Assembly (NCBI GenBank): GCA_027040585.1
Contig: JALULU010000398.1
Coordinates: 1-5,709, forward strand
Length of the DNA: 5,709 bases
Direction of reading: 5' to 3'
From: Acidobacteriota bacterium
GTDB lineage: Bacteria; Acidobacteriota; JAAYUB01; JAMOQF01
Part shown: positions 5,465 to 5,709 of the stretch, one piece after another
Layout of the letters: every line of letters begins with the position of its first letter
Position numbering within the stretch: position 1 is the stretch's first letter
Made by a program: the position numbers and the translations under genes
Notes under the pieces: model-generated
Databases searched by the model: none
Told to the model about the DNA's origin: nothing
The model's input: only the letters and a program-made list of their open reading frames with translations

Positions 5465-5709
5465 ATGAGAAAATTTTTAATTGTGAATGCAGACGATTTT
5501 GGTTGTTGTGAAGGTGTAAATAGAGGAATAATTAAGGCGCACAGAGAAGGTATACTCTCAAGTACCACAATATTAACTGGTGGCAAAGCCTTTGAAAAAG
5601 GATTAAAACTTTTAAAGGAGAATCCTTCACTTTCTGTTGGATTACACATCTGTCTTTTAAAATGTGAGTCTACCCTACCCAGAGAAAAAATCCCCTCTTT
5701 AATTTATAA
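5465..5709 (+). CDS. YdjC/ChbG/HpnK-family carbohydrate deacetylase, N-terminal part
   Basis: The first 81 codons of a gene that continues past the window. The family removes acetyl groups from N-acetyl sugars using a metal ion. The start MRKFLIVNADDFG carries the family's ADDFG metal/catalytic motif (D10, D11). EGVNRGIIKAHREGIL and SSTT(I)L follow in the usual order, then VGLHICL with metal ligand H61. Known members act on chitooligosaccharides (ChbG), glucosaminyl hopanoids (HpnK) or, in Francisella, undecaprenyl-phosphate GalNAc (NaxD). The ATG at 5465 follows the glycosyltransferase stop by 7 bases. The only purine-rich site, AAAGGA (5447-5452), lies inside the glycosyltransferase's last codons with a long 12-base spacing, which suggests coupled translation. 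Position behind a GT-C transferase favours a lipid-linked sugar as substrate, as inference. Cysteines are frequent (C14, C15, C63, C67). The family is confident; the specificity is not. Confidence 0.88.
   Translation, partial: MRKFLIVNADDFGCCEGVNRGIIKAHREGILSSTTILTGGKAFEKGLKLLKENPSLSVGLHICLLKCESTLPREKIPSLIY

Noticed and set aside
5461..5649. Open minus-strand frame of 62 codons
   Set aside because: It is antisense to the well-supported YdjC-family deacetylase start.
1..5709. CRISPR arrays, tRNA or rRNA genes, insertion sequences
   Set aside because: No regularly spaced direct repeats, cloverleaf-like segments, transposase motifs or terminal inverted repeats were seen on reading both strands.

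Overview
The window is a 5.7 kb piece of a strongly AT-rich bacterial genome (roughly 30% G+C by eye). Arginine is written almost entirely as AGA/AGG, genes are tightly packed, and starts carry Shine-Dalgarno sites. A membrane protein with two c-type heme motifs and a GT-C glycosyltransferase beside a YdjC-type deacetylase suggest a Gram-negative, probably anaerobic or thermophilic bacterium. I cannot assign a genus or phylum from the sequence alone.

Layout: (1) Bases 1-1578, plus strand: the 3' end of an APS kinase gene (cysC), then 8 bases later a complete cytoplasmic alkaline-phosphatase-superfamily phosphodiesterase. (2) Bases 1566-3525, minus strand: a CysM-type cysteine synthase followed, 4 bases downstream, by an unusual protein with six membrane segments and a tail carrying two CxxCH heme motifs. 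The end of that gene overlaps the phosphodiesterase gene tail to tail by 13 bases. (3) Bases 3526-3657: a 132-base divergent promoter region with a good sigma70-type promoter for cysM, an inverted repeat over its -35, and an extended -10 promoter facing the other way. (4) Bases 3658-5709, plus strand: an uncatalogued 41-residue membrane protein gene, a 553-residue PMT/ArnT-like GT-C glycosyltransferase, and the 5' end of a YdjC/ChbG/HpnK-family deacetylase, closely spaced as an operon that runs off the window.

How the genes may work together: regions 1 and 2 have a sulfur theme (PAPS synthesis, cysteine synthesis), but the phosphodiesterase substrate and the heme protein's role cannot be read from sequence. 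Region 4 resembles the deacetylase-plus-lipid-linked-sugar-transferase logic of Francisella NaxD/FlmK and of ArnD/ArnT, so it may add a free amino sugar to an envelope lipid or glycan. That is inference. The points most worth a second look are the 41-residue membrane protein, the heme protein with its nine-G coding tract, the duplicated Leu-Glu-x-x-Gly-Tyr tail of the APS kinase, and the glycosyltransferase/deacetylase pair.
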